Shown piece after piece: positions 45,941 through 54,699 of a stretch of DNA of 64,000 nt (within the stretch, counting starts at the first letter, position 1; each line of letters opens with the position of its first letter). This DNA is from Bacteroides finegoldii DSM 17565 (GTDB lineage Bacteria; Bacteroidota; Bacteroidia; Bacteroidales; Bacteroidaceae). The stretch lies in contig NZ_GG688319.1 of the NCBI RefSeq assembly GCF_000156195.1, positions 268,088 to 332,087 of the forward strand. Reading direction: 5' to 3'. A program made the translations under genes and the position numbers. The notes beneath the pieces are model-generated. The model made no database searches, was not told the DNA's origin, and worked only from the letters and a program-made list of their open reading frames with translations.

Positions 45941-47788
45941 CTAATTCTTACTCGTCTTTTCCAATCCTTTAGCAGCCTCAACCAGTCGGATAAACTCTCT
46001 TCGATATCCTCTTTCATCATTATTCACCCCCTGTTTAGCTAGCTTAATGACTTTGTCATAATCGGCAGTTCCTTTAAAGTCAGAATCACGAAGCAACTGT
46101 CCGAACATGGCTACTGCCGAAGCGAAACGGAAGTCGGAAGAAACACTATCTCCTTTGTTATCTACAAAAGGAAGTTCCATTTTCCTGCTGACATCCTTAT
46201 CCGGAGCTTTGTAACGCAATTTCACAGTAAGGAGTTCATCAGATCCGGTCGGTTTCAGCGTCATTTTTTCTTTCTTTTGGTATTTCAAGTCGTCTACTTT
46301 ACCTACATATTCATTCTTCACACCTGCGGGAATCACTTCATAAAAAGCTGTTACCGTATGTCCTGCTCCCATATCTCCGGCATCTTTCGCATCATTATTA
46401 AAATCTTCGTCTTTCAGCAGACGGCTTTCGTAACCAATCAGACGATATGCCTGGACTTGAGAAGGATTAAATTCCACTTGCAGTTTGACATCTTTTGCCA
46501 CAGTATGCAATGTAGCACCAAATTCGCCTACTAAAACACGATTGGCTTCCTGCAAATTATCTATATAGGCATGATTCCCATTTCCTTTTTCAGCCAATAC
46601 TTGAATTTTCTTATCTTTGTAGTTACCCATTCCATAGCCTAGTACAGTAAGGTGTACGCCACTTTTCCGTTCTTTTTCTATCAATTGTTCCAATCCTTCG
46701 GCGGAAGAAACACCGACGTTGAAATCACCATCGGAACAAAGTATGATACGGTTATTGCCATCAGAGATAAAGTTCTTTTTAGCTATTTGATACGCCAAAT
46801 GAATGCCCGCGCCTCCTGCAGTAGATCCGCCTGCGGTCAGTTCATCTATCGCTTCACGGATCTTCTGTTTATCACCGCCCGAAGTAGCTTCCAGCTTCAC
46901 ACCGGCACTGCCTGCATAAGTCACGATTGCCACCTTATCTTTATTCCGCAGATTATTCACCAATAGTTTGAGCGATGACTTTACCAAATCCAACCGATTA
47001 GCCCCCCACATAGAACCGGAAATATCAATCAAGAATACAAGATTGGACGCCGGCAACTGCTCCGTCGGAATTTCTTTAGCTTTCAATCCGATACGAACAA
47101 GCCGATGAGCTGTATTCCAAGTACAAGTTCCGGCTTCCACAGTTATCTTCACAGGATCGTTGCCCGTTGGTTTCGGATAGTCGTAAGAAAAGTAATTCAC
47201 TAATTCTTCCGTACGGATTGCATCGGCAGGAGGCAATTCTCCTCTATTGATAAAACGACGCATATTGCTATAAGAAGCAGGGTCCACATCAATAGAGAAA
47301 GTAGAAAGCGGAGTATCGGCTACACTTTTGAAACCATTCTCCTGAATCCGGTCATACTCTTCCGTATTCATTCTCGTATCCATATCATACATGGCAGTCG
47401 GACACACCGCTACATACGCACCGGTCATTGCCTTTGTTTTCATTGTACCGTATCCCACTACGACACACTCCTCCAACGCCACATCATCAGTCTTCATTTT
47501 AACATCCAGTTTGGCCGACTTAACCACTCTTTTTTCTTCTTTATACCCGATAAACCGGAATAACAATACGTCCCCTTTTTGGGCCTGAATGGAATAACGA
47601 CCGTTCACATCTGTGATTGCCCCACTTTTGGAACGGTTATTCACTACCGAACAACCGGTAATCGAAGTTCCATCCGCTGCGTCCGTCACAATACCGGTCA
47701 CGGTAATAGTTTGCGCATTCATTGTTCCTAAGCAAATAACTGCCATCAGCAGTACGAGCATGATTGCTCTGAATTGGTTTGTTCTCAT
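45941..47788 (-). CDS. vWA-domain protein with carboxypeptidase-regulatory and SusC-plug-like N-terminus
   Basis: The 615-residue exported protein begins with a signal peptide (AIMLVLLMAVICLGTMNAQ). A CarboxypepD_reg-like domain follows (TVTGIVTDAADGTSITGCSV), then ECVVVGYGTMKTK, the start of a TonB plug, without a barrel. Residues about 240-420 are a von Willebrand factor A domain with a MIDAS site (VFLIDISGSMWG, DGDFNVG). The C-terminal DUF3520-like part ends VEAAKGLEKTSKN. vWA domains bind metal-dependent partners; function unknown. The promoter is presumably just upstream of 47788. Confidence 0.85.
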   Translation of the reverse strand: MRTNQFRAIMLVLLMAVICLGTMNAQTITVTGIVTDAADGTSITGCSVVNNRSKSGAITDVNGRYSIQAQKGDVLLFRFIGYKEEKRVVKSAKLDVKMKTDDVALEECVVVGYGTMKTKAMTGAYVAVCPTAMYDMDTRMNTEEYDRIQENGFKSVADTPLSTFSIDVDPASYSNMRRFINRGELPPADAIRTEELVNYFSYDYPKPTGNDPVKITVEAGTCTWNTAHRLVRIGLKAKEIPTEQLPASNLVFLIDISGSMWGANRLDLVKSSLKLLVNNLRNKDKVAIVTYAGSAGVKLEATSGGDKQKIREAIDELTAGGSTAGGAGIHLAYQIAKKNFISDGNNRIILCSDGDFNVGVSSAEGLEQLIEKERKSGVHLTVLGYGMGNYKDKKIQVLAEKGNGNHAYIDNLQEANRVLVGEFGATLHTVAKDVKLQVEFNPSQVQAYRLIGYESRLLKDEDFNNDAKDAGDMGAGHTVTAFYEVIPAGVKNEYVGKVDDLKYQKKEKMTLKPTGSDELLTVKLRYKAPDKDVSRKMELPFVDNKGDSVSSDFRFASAVAMFGQLLRDSDFKGTADYDKVIKLAKQGVNNDERGYRREFIRLVEAAKGLEKTSKN

Positions 47789-47975
47789 AACTTCATTATT
47801 TTAAAATGTTACTATTCATCGCTTTTACTATAGAGATGCAGATTTCACACAGATTCCATAATTTGCCTGAACTTTTTTTACCCGAGCGGAAAAAAGTCAC
47901 TTAAAAATTCCTACTTATTCCTTTGTAACTCTTAATATGATATGTATATTTGCCAAACATAAACATATCATAAAT

Positions 47976-48632
47976 ATGAAAAACGAAGTTGATGGAAGGC
48001 GGGAAATAGCCTCACGAAACACGGTCTGGGCCACTATTATCGCCCGCAAACTAACTCGTTGGGGTATCACTCCCAATCAAATTTCCATGATGAGCATATT
48101 CTTCGCTATGGTGGGATGCCTTCTGTTGATCGGCACAGTCATTGATCCCGGTTTTAACAAGTATGTAGCCTACATTCTGTTCATCGTTTGCATGCAGTCG
48201 CGGTTACTCTGCAACCTGTTCGATGGGATGGTAGCTATTGAAGGAGGGAAGAAAAGTGCCAACGGAGATCTCTACAATGATATGCCCGACCGCTTTGCTG
48301 ATGCTTTGTTCATCATTCCCATCGGATATATAGCAGGTGGATTCGGTATTGAACTGGGATGGCTAGCGGCCCTTCTTGCCGTTATGACAGCTTATTTCCG
48401 CTGGATAGGAGCCTACAAAACGCACCAGCATTTCTTTAACGGTCCGATGGCCAAGCAACACCGCATGGCATTGCTCACGCTTGCCTTTGTAGTAGCCACC
48501 TGCACCATTCACGCAGGATACGACCGGATGGTATGTCTCATAGCCCTGATAATTATAAATGTCGGCCTTGTCGCAACACTGATACACCGTCTGTACCTCA
48601 TGTCACACACAACAAACAATGAAATAAAATGA
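47976..48632 (+). CDS. CDP-alcohol phosphatidyltransferase family protein
   Basis: The start at 47976 (MKNEVDGRREIASRN) is favoured over an upstream ATG. The 218 residues contain six hydrophobic segments and the CDP-alcohol motif from DGMVAIEGGKKSANGDLYND to MPD. The usual DGxxAR second half reads DGMVAI, so Arg is replaced by Ile, while the later Gly and Asp residues are kept. It should catalyse transfer of a phospho-alcohol from CDP-activated lipid; the substitution makes the exact activity uncertain. It overlaps the cdsA-like gene by four bases. Confidence 0.8.
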   Translation: MKNEVDGRREIASRNTVWATIIARKLTRWGITPNQISMMSIFFAMVGCLLLIGTVIDPGFNKYVAYILFIVCMQSRLLCNLFDGMVAIEGGKKSANGDLYNDMPDRFADALFIIPIGYIAGGFGIELGWLAALLAVMTAYFRWIGAYKTHQHFFNGPMAKQHRMALLTLAFVVATCTIHAGYDRMVCLIALIIINVGLVATLIHRLYLMSHTTNNEIK

Positions 48633-49585
48633 AAGAACTACTGGATACCATATTTCCTACGCTAAGTGATGAACTGATTATCGTCATTTCGCTCATCATC
48701 GGACTGCTCATTACGGCAAGCCTTATTCTTTTTTTTGTAAAGAAGATCTTTCCAAAAACAAATATCAGCGAACTCTCCGCCCGCACACGTTCATGGTGGA
48801 TCATGGCGGGCATGTTTATCGGCGCTGTATTTATCAGCTATAACATTTCTTATTTCTTCCTTGCCTTTCTCTCTTTCATTGCTTTCAGAGAACTGTATTC
48901 GGTGTTGGGATTCAGAGAGGCAGATCGTGGAGCATTATTCTGGGGGATACTGGCCATTCCCATTCAATATTACCTTGCTTACCTTGCCTGGTATGGAGCA
49001 TTCATCATCTTCATCCCGGTAGTTATGTTTCTCGTATTACCCTTACGACTGGTTTTAAAAGAAGACACTCACGGAATTACCAAGTCGATGGCTCTGTTGC
49101 AGTGGATCCTAATGCTTTCGGTATTCGGTATCAGCCACCTCGCTTATCTCCTGTCACTTCCCGAACTGCCGGGATTCAATGCGGGAGGACGAGGCCTGTT
49201 ATTGTTCCTTGTATTCCTTACGGAAATCAACGATATAATGCAATTTATCTGGGGTAAACTTCTCGGACGGCATAAGATACTTCCGAAAGTAAGTCCGAAC
49301 AAGACATGGGAAGGATTTTTAGGTGGTGTAATCAGCACTACCGTCATTGGTTACTTTCTCGGTTTCCTGACTCCCCTCTCCGCTCCTAACGTTCTTCTGG
49401 TAAGCGCTCTTATTGCCATTGCCGGATTCTCGGGGGACGTAGTCATCTCCGCCATCAAAAGGGATAAAGGAATTAAGGATATGGGGAACAGTATTCCCGG
49501 TCATGGAGGAGTATTCGACCGGATAGACTCTCTGTCCTACACCGCTCCCGTCTTTTTTCATTTAGTTTATTACATTGCATATTAA
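48629..49585 (+). CDS. Phosphatidate cytidylyltransferase (CdsA-like)
   Basis: A 318-residue membrane enzyme making CDP-diacylglycerol from phosphatidate and CTP. The CdsA signature in the last third is SGDVVISAIKRDKGIKDMGN followed by PGHGGVFDRIDSL; KVSPNKTWEG also matches. At least eight hydrophobic segments are visible. It is part of a phospholipid set, being co-translated with the upstream phosphatidyltransferase and overlapping the acyltransferase region by 11 bases of the longer frame. Confidence 0.87.
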   Translation: MKELLDTIFPTLSDELIIVISLIIGLLITASLILFFVKKIFPKTNISELSARTRSWWIMAGMFIGAVFISYNISYFFLAFLSFIAFRELYSVLGFREADRGALFWGILAIPIQYYLAYLAWYGAFIIFIPVVMFLVLPLRLVLKEDTHGITKSMALLQWILMLSVFGISHLAYLLSLPELPGFNAGGRGLLLFLVFLTEINDIMQFIWGKLLGRHKILPKVSPNKTWEGFLGGVISTTVIGYFLGFLTPLSAPNVLLVSALIAIAGFSGDVVISAIKRDKGIKDMGNSIPGHGGVFDRIDSLSYTAPVFFHLVYYIAY

Positions 49586-49586
49586 A

Positions 49587-50258
49587 ATGGAAAAGAGATT
49601 CATGCAAGCTGCTATCATGCAGATTATATATAAAGGTATATGCCAATGGTTCTTGAAACTGATCGTAGGAGTTCAGTTCACCGATTGCCGATTCCTCAAG
49701 AAAGAAAAGCAGTTCATCATTCTTGCCAACCACAACAGCCATTTGGACACTTTAAGTTTATTATCTTCTCTGCCCGGAAAACTTTTATGGAAAGTCAAAC
49801 CTGTAGCAGCAGAAGATTATTTTGGTAAAAACCGCTTTCAGGCTTCCATAAGTAACTATTTCATCAACACACTGCTAATCAGAAGGAAAGGAGAAAAAGA
49901 TTCGGAACATGACCCGATCCGCAAAATGCTTGAAGCCATCGATGCAGGATATTCACTGATTCTTTTTCCCGAAGGAACCAGAGGAAAGCCGGAACAGATG
50001 GGAAAAATTAAATCCGGCATAGCCCGTATCCTGTCTCTGCGACCTGAAGTAAAATATATTCCCGTATTCATGACCGGCATGGGACGTTCTCTGCCCAAAG
50101 GCAAAATGATACTGTTGCCATATAAAGCATCTATCTATTACGGTATGCCCACATTGGTAAAGAGCACGGATATACATGAAATATTGGAACAGATTGCAGA
50201 TGATTTTGAAATAATGAAAGAAAAATATCAAGTCATTATTGACGACGAAGAAGAATAG
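49587..50258 (+). CDS. 1-acyl-glycerol-3-phosphate acyltransferase (PlsC-like)
   Basis: The start MEKRFMQAAIMQ at 49587 is used. The 223-residue enzyme has the acyltransferase motifs NHNSHLDT (NHx4D) at about residues 48-55 and FPEGTRG at about 128-134. It acylates lysophosphatidate to phosphatidate, the substrate of the CdsA-like enzyme upstream. The three genes therefore form a consistent phospholipid synthesis cluster. Confidence 0.85.
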   Translation: MEKRFMQAAIMQIIYKGICQWFLKLIVGVQFTDCRFLKKEKQFIILANHNSHLDTLSLLSSLPGKLLWKVKPVAAEDYFGKNRFQASISNYFINTLLIRRKGEKDSEHDPIRKMLEAIDAGYSLILFPEGTRGKPEQMGKIKSGIARILSLRPEVKYIPVFMTGMGRSLPKGKMILLPYKASIYYGMPTLVKSTDIHEILEQIADDFEIMKEKYQVIIDDEEE

Positions 50259-50261
50259 GCA

Positions 50262-50831
50262 TTGTTTTTTAAAAGAACCATATCCAAACTATCGGACGAG
50301 GAGCTACTCACACACTACGCTCAGTCCGGTGATACGGAATATTTCGGTGAATTATACAACCGCTATATCCCGTTACTGTATGGACTGTGCCTGAAATATC
50401 TGCAAGACGAAGACCGGGCACAGGAAGCGGTCATGCAGTTGTTTGAAGATTTATTGCCTAAGCTGGGAAATTATGAGATCAAAGTGTTCAAGCCCTGGCT
50501 CTACCGGGTGGCAAAAAATCATTGCTTGCAACTTCTGCGGAAGGAGAATAAAGAAATTCCGTTAGATTACACCATTAATATTATGGAATCCGATGAATTT
50601 CTGCATCTATTAAGTGAAGAGGAAAGTTCGGAAGACCAGTTAAAAGCATTACATCACTGTCTCGAAAAGTTGCCCGAAGAACAACGGACGAGCATTACAC
50701 GTTTCTTTTTAGAGGAAATGTCGTATGCGGATATTGTCGAGCAGACCGGATTTACTCTGAATAATGTAAAAAGCTATATCCAGAACGGAAAGCGAAACTT
50801 AAAAATCTGTATCAAGAAACAAACCCTATGA
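50262..50831 (+). CDS. ECF-type RNA polymerase sigma factor
   Basis: The 189-residue protein starts with TTG at 50262, three bases after the acyltransferase stop; no ATG lies near. Region 2 is TEYFGELYNRYIPLLYGLCL with EDRAQEAVMQLFEDLLPKLG, and region 4 has EEMSYADIVEQTGFTLNNVK. It directs transcription, usually of its own operon, and the next gene starts inside its last codons. The close link to lipid genes suggests an envelope stress role. Confidence 0.85.
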   Translation: MFFKRTISKLSDEELLTHYAQSGDTEYFGELYNRYIPLLYGLCLKYLQDEDRAQEAVMQLFEDLLPKLGNYEIKVFKPWLYRVAKNHCLQLLRKENKEIPLDYTINIMESDEFLHLLSEEESSEDQLKALHHCLEKLPEEQRTSITRFFLEEMSYADIVEQTGFTLNNVKSYIQNGKRNLKICIKKQTL

Positions 50832-51964
50832 GACTATCGGACTACATACAAGGACTCCGCAAAGGAAAAGAAGCACATCGGTTGGAAAAAGAGTCGATGA
50901 AAGACCCTTTCCTGGCTGATGCGATAGATGGATACAACCAAGTGGAGGGAAATCACGAACAACGGATTGAGCAACTGCGGATACAAATCTCTGCCCGTTC
51001 TACAAAGAAAAGAAATACCTACGCTATCATTTGGAGTGTTGCCGCCTGTCTGGTGATCGGATTCGGAATCAGCAGTTATTTCCTGTTTCCGAAAGAGACA
51101 CCAGAGCCTGTCATTCCGATAATTCCACAAAAGGAAATCGCACTAGTTCCCACAAAGACAAAGACGGATTCCACTCCTATTTCCCCAGTTTCCATGAAAC
51201 AAGCGGATAAGAAAGATATCATCGCCAAAAGCCGGACTACCATTTCCAAGCCTCCAAGTGCTCCCATTACAACAATGCCTATGGAGGAGGAAACTTCGGA
51301 TCAAATGGTTGCAGCAACAGACGAAGAAGTAATAATGACAACAGGAGCTTCTGATCCCGAATCCGTCAAAAAGATGAGAATAGCTAAAATGGCAGTTATT
51401 CCCACCAATGATATAATCAAAGGAAAAGTGACCGACCAAAAAGGGGAACCGCTTATCGGCGCCAGCGTAATGTACAAAGGAACGAATATCGGAACCGTTA
51501 CAGATGTGAATGGAGAATTTTCATTACTCAAAAAAGCAGAGAACAAGCAGTTGACAGCACAGTATATCGGATATGACCCGGTAGAAGTTCCGGTAGATAC
51601 CAGCCGGACAATGCTCATTGCCATGAACGAAGACCAAAAAGGACTCAGCGAAGTGGTGGTAGTGGGACACGGAGTCAATAAAAAGGCAAATAAAGATAAC
51701 ACTCCGCAACCCGTTGACGGAAAACGTAAATATCTGAAATATCTGAAAAAGAATCTGGTCCGCCCAACGGACGAAACGTGCGCACAAGTGAAAGGAAAAG
51801 TAGTATTGACCTTTCTGGTCAATAGGGACGGACGGCCTTTCCACATTAAAGTAAAGAAGAGTCTCTGCGAATCTTCCGACAAAGAGGCAATCCGTCTGGT
51901 TCAGGAAGGACCGGACTGGACATACGGGAACAAGCAGGCGGAGGTAACCGTCAAATTCGATTAA
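50828..51964 (+). CDS. Membrane protein with CarboxypepD_reg and TonB C-terminal domains (anti-sigma position)
   Basis: A 378-residue protein overlapping the sigma gene by four bases. One membrane helix (YAIIWSVAACLVIGFGISSY) lies at about residues 63-82. Outside are a Pro/Thr-rich linker, a CarboxypepD_reg domain (KGKVTDQKGEPLIGASVMYK), a plug-like SEVVVVGHGVNKK, and a TonB_C domain (AQVKGKVVLTFLVNRDGRPF). The position and single helix suggest the anti-sigma factor; the outer part could contact a SusC-type receptor. No classical zinc anti-sigma motif is seen. Confidence 0.75.
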   Translation: MRLSDYIQGLRKGKEAHRLEKESMKDPFLADAIDGYNQVEGNHEQRIEQLRIQISARSTKKRNTYAIIWSVAACLVIGFGISSYFLFPKETPEPVIPIIPQKEIALVPTKTKTDSTPISPVSMKQADKKDIIAKSRTTISKPPSAPITTMPMEEETSDQMVAATDEEVIMTTGASDPESVKKMRIAKMAVIPTNDIIKGKVTDQKGEPLIGASVMYKGTNIGTVTDVNGEFSLLKKAENKQLTAQYIGYDPVEVPVDTSRTMLIAMNEDQKGLSEVVVVGHGVNKKANKDNTPQPVDGKRKYLKYLKKNLVRPTDETCAQVKGKVVLTFLVNRDGRPFHIKVKKSLCESSDKEAIRLVQEGPDWTYGNKQAEVTVKFD

Positions 51965-51973
51965 CGCAAACCA

Positions 51974-53143
51974 CTAAATCCAGGTACCCTTGCGCCATAA
52001 GAATTCAAGTGGTCCTTGCCTGTGTCGAACAAGCCACCAACGGCTGAAGACCAACTGAACGGTAAAGATAAGCAATGCAATAAGCAGGCTTGCCGTTGCT
52101 CCGGCATATTTGTACATAGACAACCCGAATCCATAATAGATAGTGACTCCCATAACAGATTGGGAAATATAATTCGTCAGACTCATGCGCCCGTAAGGAA
52201 TCAGCAGGCTTTGCCAGCTATATCCTGTCTCTTTCTTAAACCAAAGCAGGGTGAAGAGAGAAACAAGAATCACCATGAACGCAAAATTAGCATAAGACGG
52301 AACAGCTATATTATAAGGAATCAGTGCGGAGGAATCCGTAATAAAATCCGGAACAAAAATTCTAAGGCAATAGAGAGGAATGAAGGCAATGACAGCACCT
52401 ATCAACATTCTTTTCCAGAAACGTACGGACTCTTCACTCTTTATCAAATATTTCCGGCGTCCCAACAACATCCCGAACATGAACAGAGCAGCCGTCTGGA
52501 ACAAGCGTCCATTTTCCACCTGCCAGATATTGCTATACAACTGTCCGTCAATGATATTAGACTGTAATACATCAAAGAAACTGCCGTTGGCTGTCGCTGC
52601 CTCAGCACGCATAGCATAAGGAATAAAATGACCGGTCACCGCCACATAATCCGGATTTATCAGCGCATAGATGGCACGTCCCCACTCGTATGGCTGTAAA
52701 AGCAGAATCAAAGCAATCCAGAAAACCGTCTTATCCTTCAACTTACAAACCGGAATCAGTGCAAACCCGACTACTGCATATAGCAAAAGAATATCACCGT
52801 TATAGAACAATGCGTGCAACTGTGCAAACAGGAGAAGCAGGCACATCCGCCATGCAAATCGTCCCCTGAAATCGATTCCCCGTTTCTCCGCATTGTGAAA
52901 CTGAATATAAAAGCTAAACCCGAACAACAATGAGAAAGTCGCATAAGCCTTTCCCGCAAACAAGAAAAATATAGTATCCCATGCATACTTATCAATTGTT
53001 TGCAACCATGCGGGTACATTCTCCGGCATAAAAAACAGATTGTAATGCTCCAGATTATGTAATAATACAATAGCTAACAAAGCGAACCCACGCAGAGCGT
53101 CCACTACTCCAAGCCGTTCAGTCGTTTTCAGTGTTTGAGTCAT
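51974..53143 (-). CDS. DUF418 family membrane protein
   Basis: From MTQTLKTTERLGVVDALRGF the 389-residue protein has about ten hydrophobic segments. The N-terminal RLGVVDALRGFALLAIVLLHN and the C-terminal PYGRMSLTNYISQSVMGVTI match the DUF418 family, related to acyltransferase-3-like proteins. Family function is uncertain. Confidence 0.82.
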   Translation of the reverse strand: MTQTLKTTERLGVVDALRGFALLAIVLLHNLEHYNLFFMPENVPAWLQTIDKYAWDTIFFLFAGKAYATFSLLFGFSFYIQFHNAEKRGIDFRGRFAWRMCLLLLFAQLHALFYNGDILLLYAVVGFALIPVCKLKDKTVFWIALILLLQPYEWGRAIYALINPDYVAVTGHFIPYAMRAEAATANGSFFDVLQSNIIDGQLYSNIWQVENGRLFQTAALFMFGMLLGRRKYLIKSEESVRFWKRMLIGAVIAFIPLYCLRIFVPDFITDSSALIPYNIAVPSYANFAFMVILVSLFTLLWFKKETGYSWQSLLIPYGRMSLTNYISQSVMGVTIYYGFGLSMYKYAGATASLLIALLIFTVQLVFSRWWLVRHRQGPLEFLWRKGTWI

Positions 53144-53226
53144 TAGATACAATTATTTCAGATTAATTCAACAACCGCAAAAATAAAAGAAATACCTGAA
53201 AAACAAAAGCTTACGAGTGTTAAATA

Positions 53227-54117
53227 TTAAATCAGTTCATAACTGGCCATTTGTATCGGCATATCCAGATTATGGAGTACTTTTTCCAACAAAATACCCT
53301 CGCGGTTATCATACTCATATCCGAAAGTAGCGCGAATACCCTGTAGAATAAACTGCGTGGCACGGTCCAACGCCATTGGCAAACTGTCACCCTGCATCAA
53401 AGACCCCGTGATAACACTTGTAAAAGTATCCCCTGTACCCGGATAATGGGCAGGCAGATAAGGACAAGTCACCTTCCAATAACGGTTTCCCTGACGGTTA
53501 TAAGCATAAACAGAAGTTTTATGAGGTTCACCATGTACGGGAACACTAGTTATGATAACCACATCAGGACCTTTATCAGACAAGAGCCGAAGATATTCTT
53601 TCAACTCCTCATCTGTATTGTCCGCTTTATAAGGCTTGTCCAACAGATAAAACAGTTCTGTCAAATTCGGGGTAACTACATCCGCTTTTGTAATCAAGTG
53701 ACGCATCTCCTTCACCATCTCCCCATCAAAATTAGCGTACAACCGACCGTTATCTCCCAACACGGGATCAGCCACGATTAAACTATCCGGCTGCCGGAAG
53801 TCCCTGATAAAATCGGAAACGATCTGAATCTGCTTCGGAGAGCCCAAATATCCCGTATAGATAGCATCGAACTGCACTTCCAGTTTTTTCCATTCGGCAA
53901 TAATCTTCGGCATTTCGTCCGTCAGATCGAGAAAAGAGAAACCGGGATATTGCGTGTGATTGGAAAGCACAGCCGTAGGCAACGGACAGACTTGAAAGCC
54001 CATAGATGAAAGAATAGGGATAACGACCGTGAGAGATACGCGTCCCATCCCCGAAAGGTCATGAATGGCAGCTATTTTCTTTACTTTATTGGCATACATA
54101 TCATTTACATTTAACAA
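53227..54117 (-). CDS. Pyridoxamine/pyridoxal kinase (PdxK/PdxY-like)
   Basis: The 296-residue ribokinase-fold enzyme has KIAAIHDLSGMGRVSLTVVI, LIVADPVLGDNGRLY, VTPNLTELFYLL and the anionic-hole block HYPGTGDTFTSVITG. It phosphorylates vitamin B6 vitamers. It begins directly after lutC with no gap (54117/54118), so it is read in the same operon, or at the downstream ATG 54099. Confidence 0.85.
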   Translation of the reverse strand: MLNVNDMYANKVKKIAAIHDLSGMGRVSLTVVIPILSSMGFQVCPLPTAVLSNHTQYPGFSFLDLTDEMPKIIAEWKKLEVQFDAIYTGYLGSPKQIQIVSDFIRDFRQPDSLIVADPVLGDNGRLYANFDGEMVKEMRHLITKADVVTPNLTELFYLLDKPYKADNTDEELKEYLRLLSDKGPDVVIITSVPVHGEPHKTSVYAYNRQGNRYWKVTCPYLPAHYPGTGDTFTSVITGSLMQGDSLPMALDRATQFILQGIRATFGYEYDNREGILLEKVLHNLDMPIQMASYELI

Positions 54118-54699
54118 CTACATCAATATCACCAATACGTCCCTTGCTCCATGTGCTCCCATCACCAAAGCCTGTTCGATATCAGCAGTCTTTGAAGGAC
54201 CGGAAATAAACGTGCCGAATTTATATTCCTGCCCGTCCAATTCACGGTAAGCGTCATACATCGTATCTACTATTTTATTTCGGTCGAGCAAAATAACCAA
54301 CTTCTCTGAAATGAAATAAACAGCTTTATACTTTACTGTTTGCGGAATCCATACAGCCCCGTTCTCAGCAACTCCGATTTCTCCTTTCACCACAGCCACA
54401 TCCGTGCCATCCAACTCTTTCGGGTCATCCAGATTATCGGGATTGAACGTCGCGCACGAAATATCCGGCAACACGGAAGCAATGCGCATAGCCTCCGGAT
54501 AGGTCCGGCGAATCACCGCATTCACATCTTCTCCCTCACCCAATACAACAGCCATACCTCCCACCGCACGGCTGATAGCACAAAACTGTTCTATTTTATC
54601 GGGATATGACAACCGTTTCATATCCGCAATATCCGGCTTATCATAACGAACTTGCATATTTTTGCGGATACTGGCTAATATTTCTTCTCTACTGCTCAT
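54118..54699 (-). CDS. lutC: LutC-like LUD-domain lactate utilization protein
   Basis: The 193-residue LUD-domain protein has MSSREEILASIRKNMQ, VAENGAVWIPQTVKYKAVYF and the ending GAHGARDVLVILM. With LutA and LutB it oxidises L-lactate to pyruvate in Firmicutes and Proteobacteria. It overlaps the lutB gene by four bases. Confidence 0.85.
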   Translation of the reverse strand: MSSREEILASIRKNMQVRYDKPDIADMKRLSYPDKIEQFCAISRAVGGMAVVLGEGEDVNAVIRRTYPEAMRIASVLPDISCATFNPDNLDDPKELDGTDVAVVKGEIGVAENGAVWIPQTVKYKAVYFISEKLVILLDRNKIVDTMYDAYRELDGQEYKFGTFISGPSKTADIEQALVMGAHGARDVLVILM

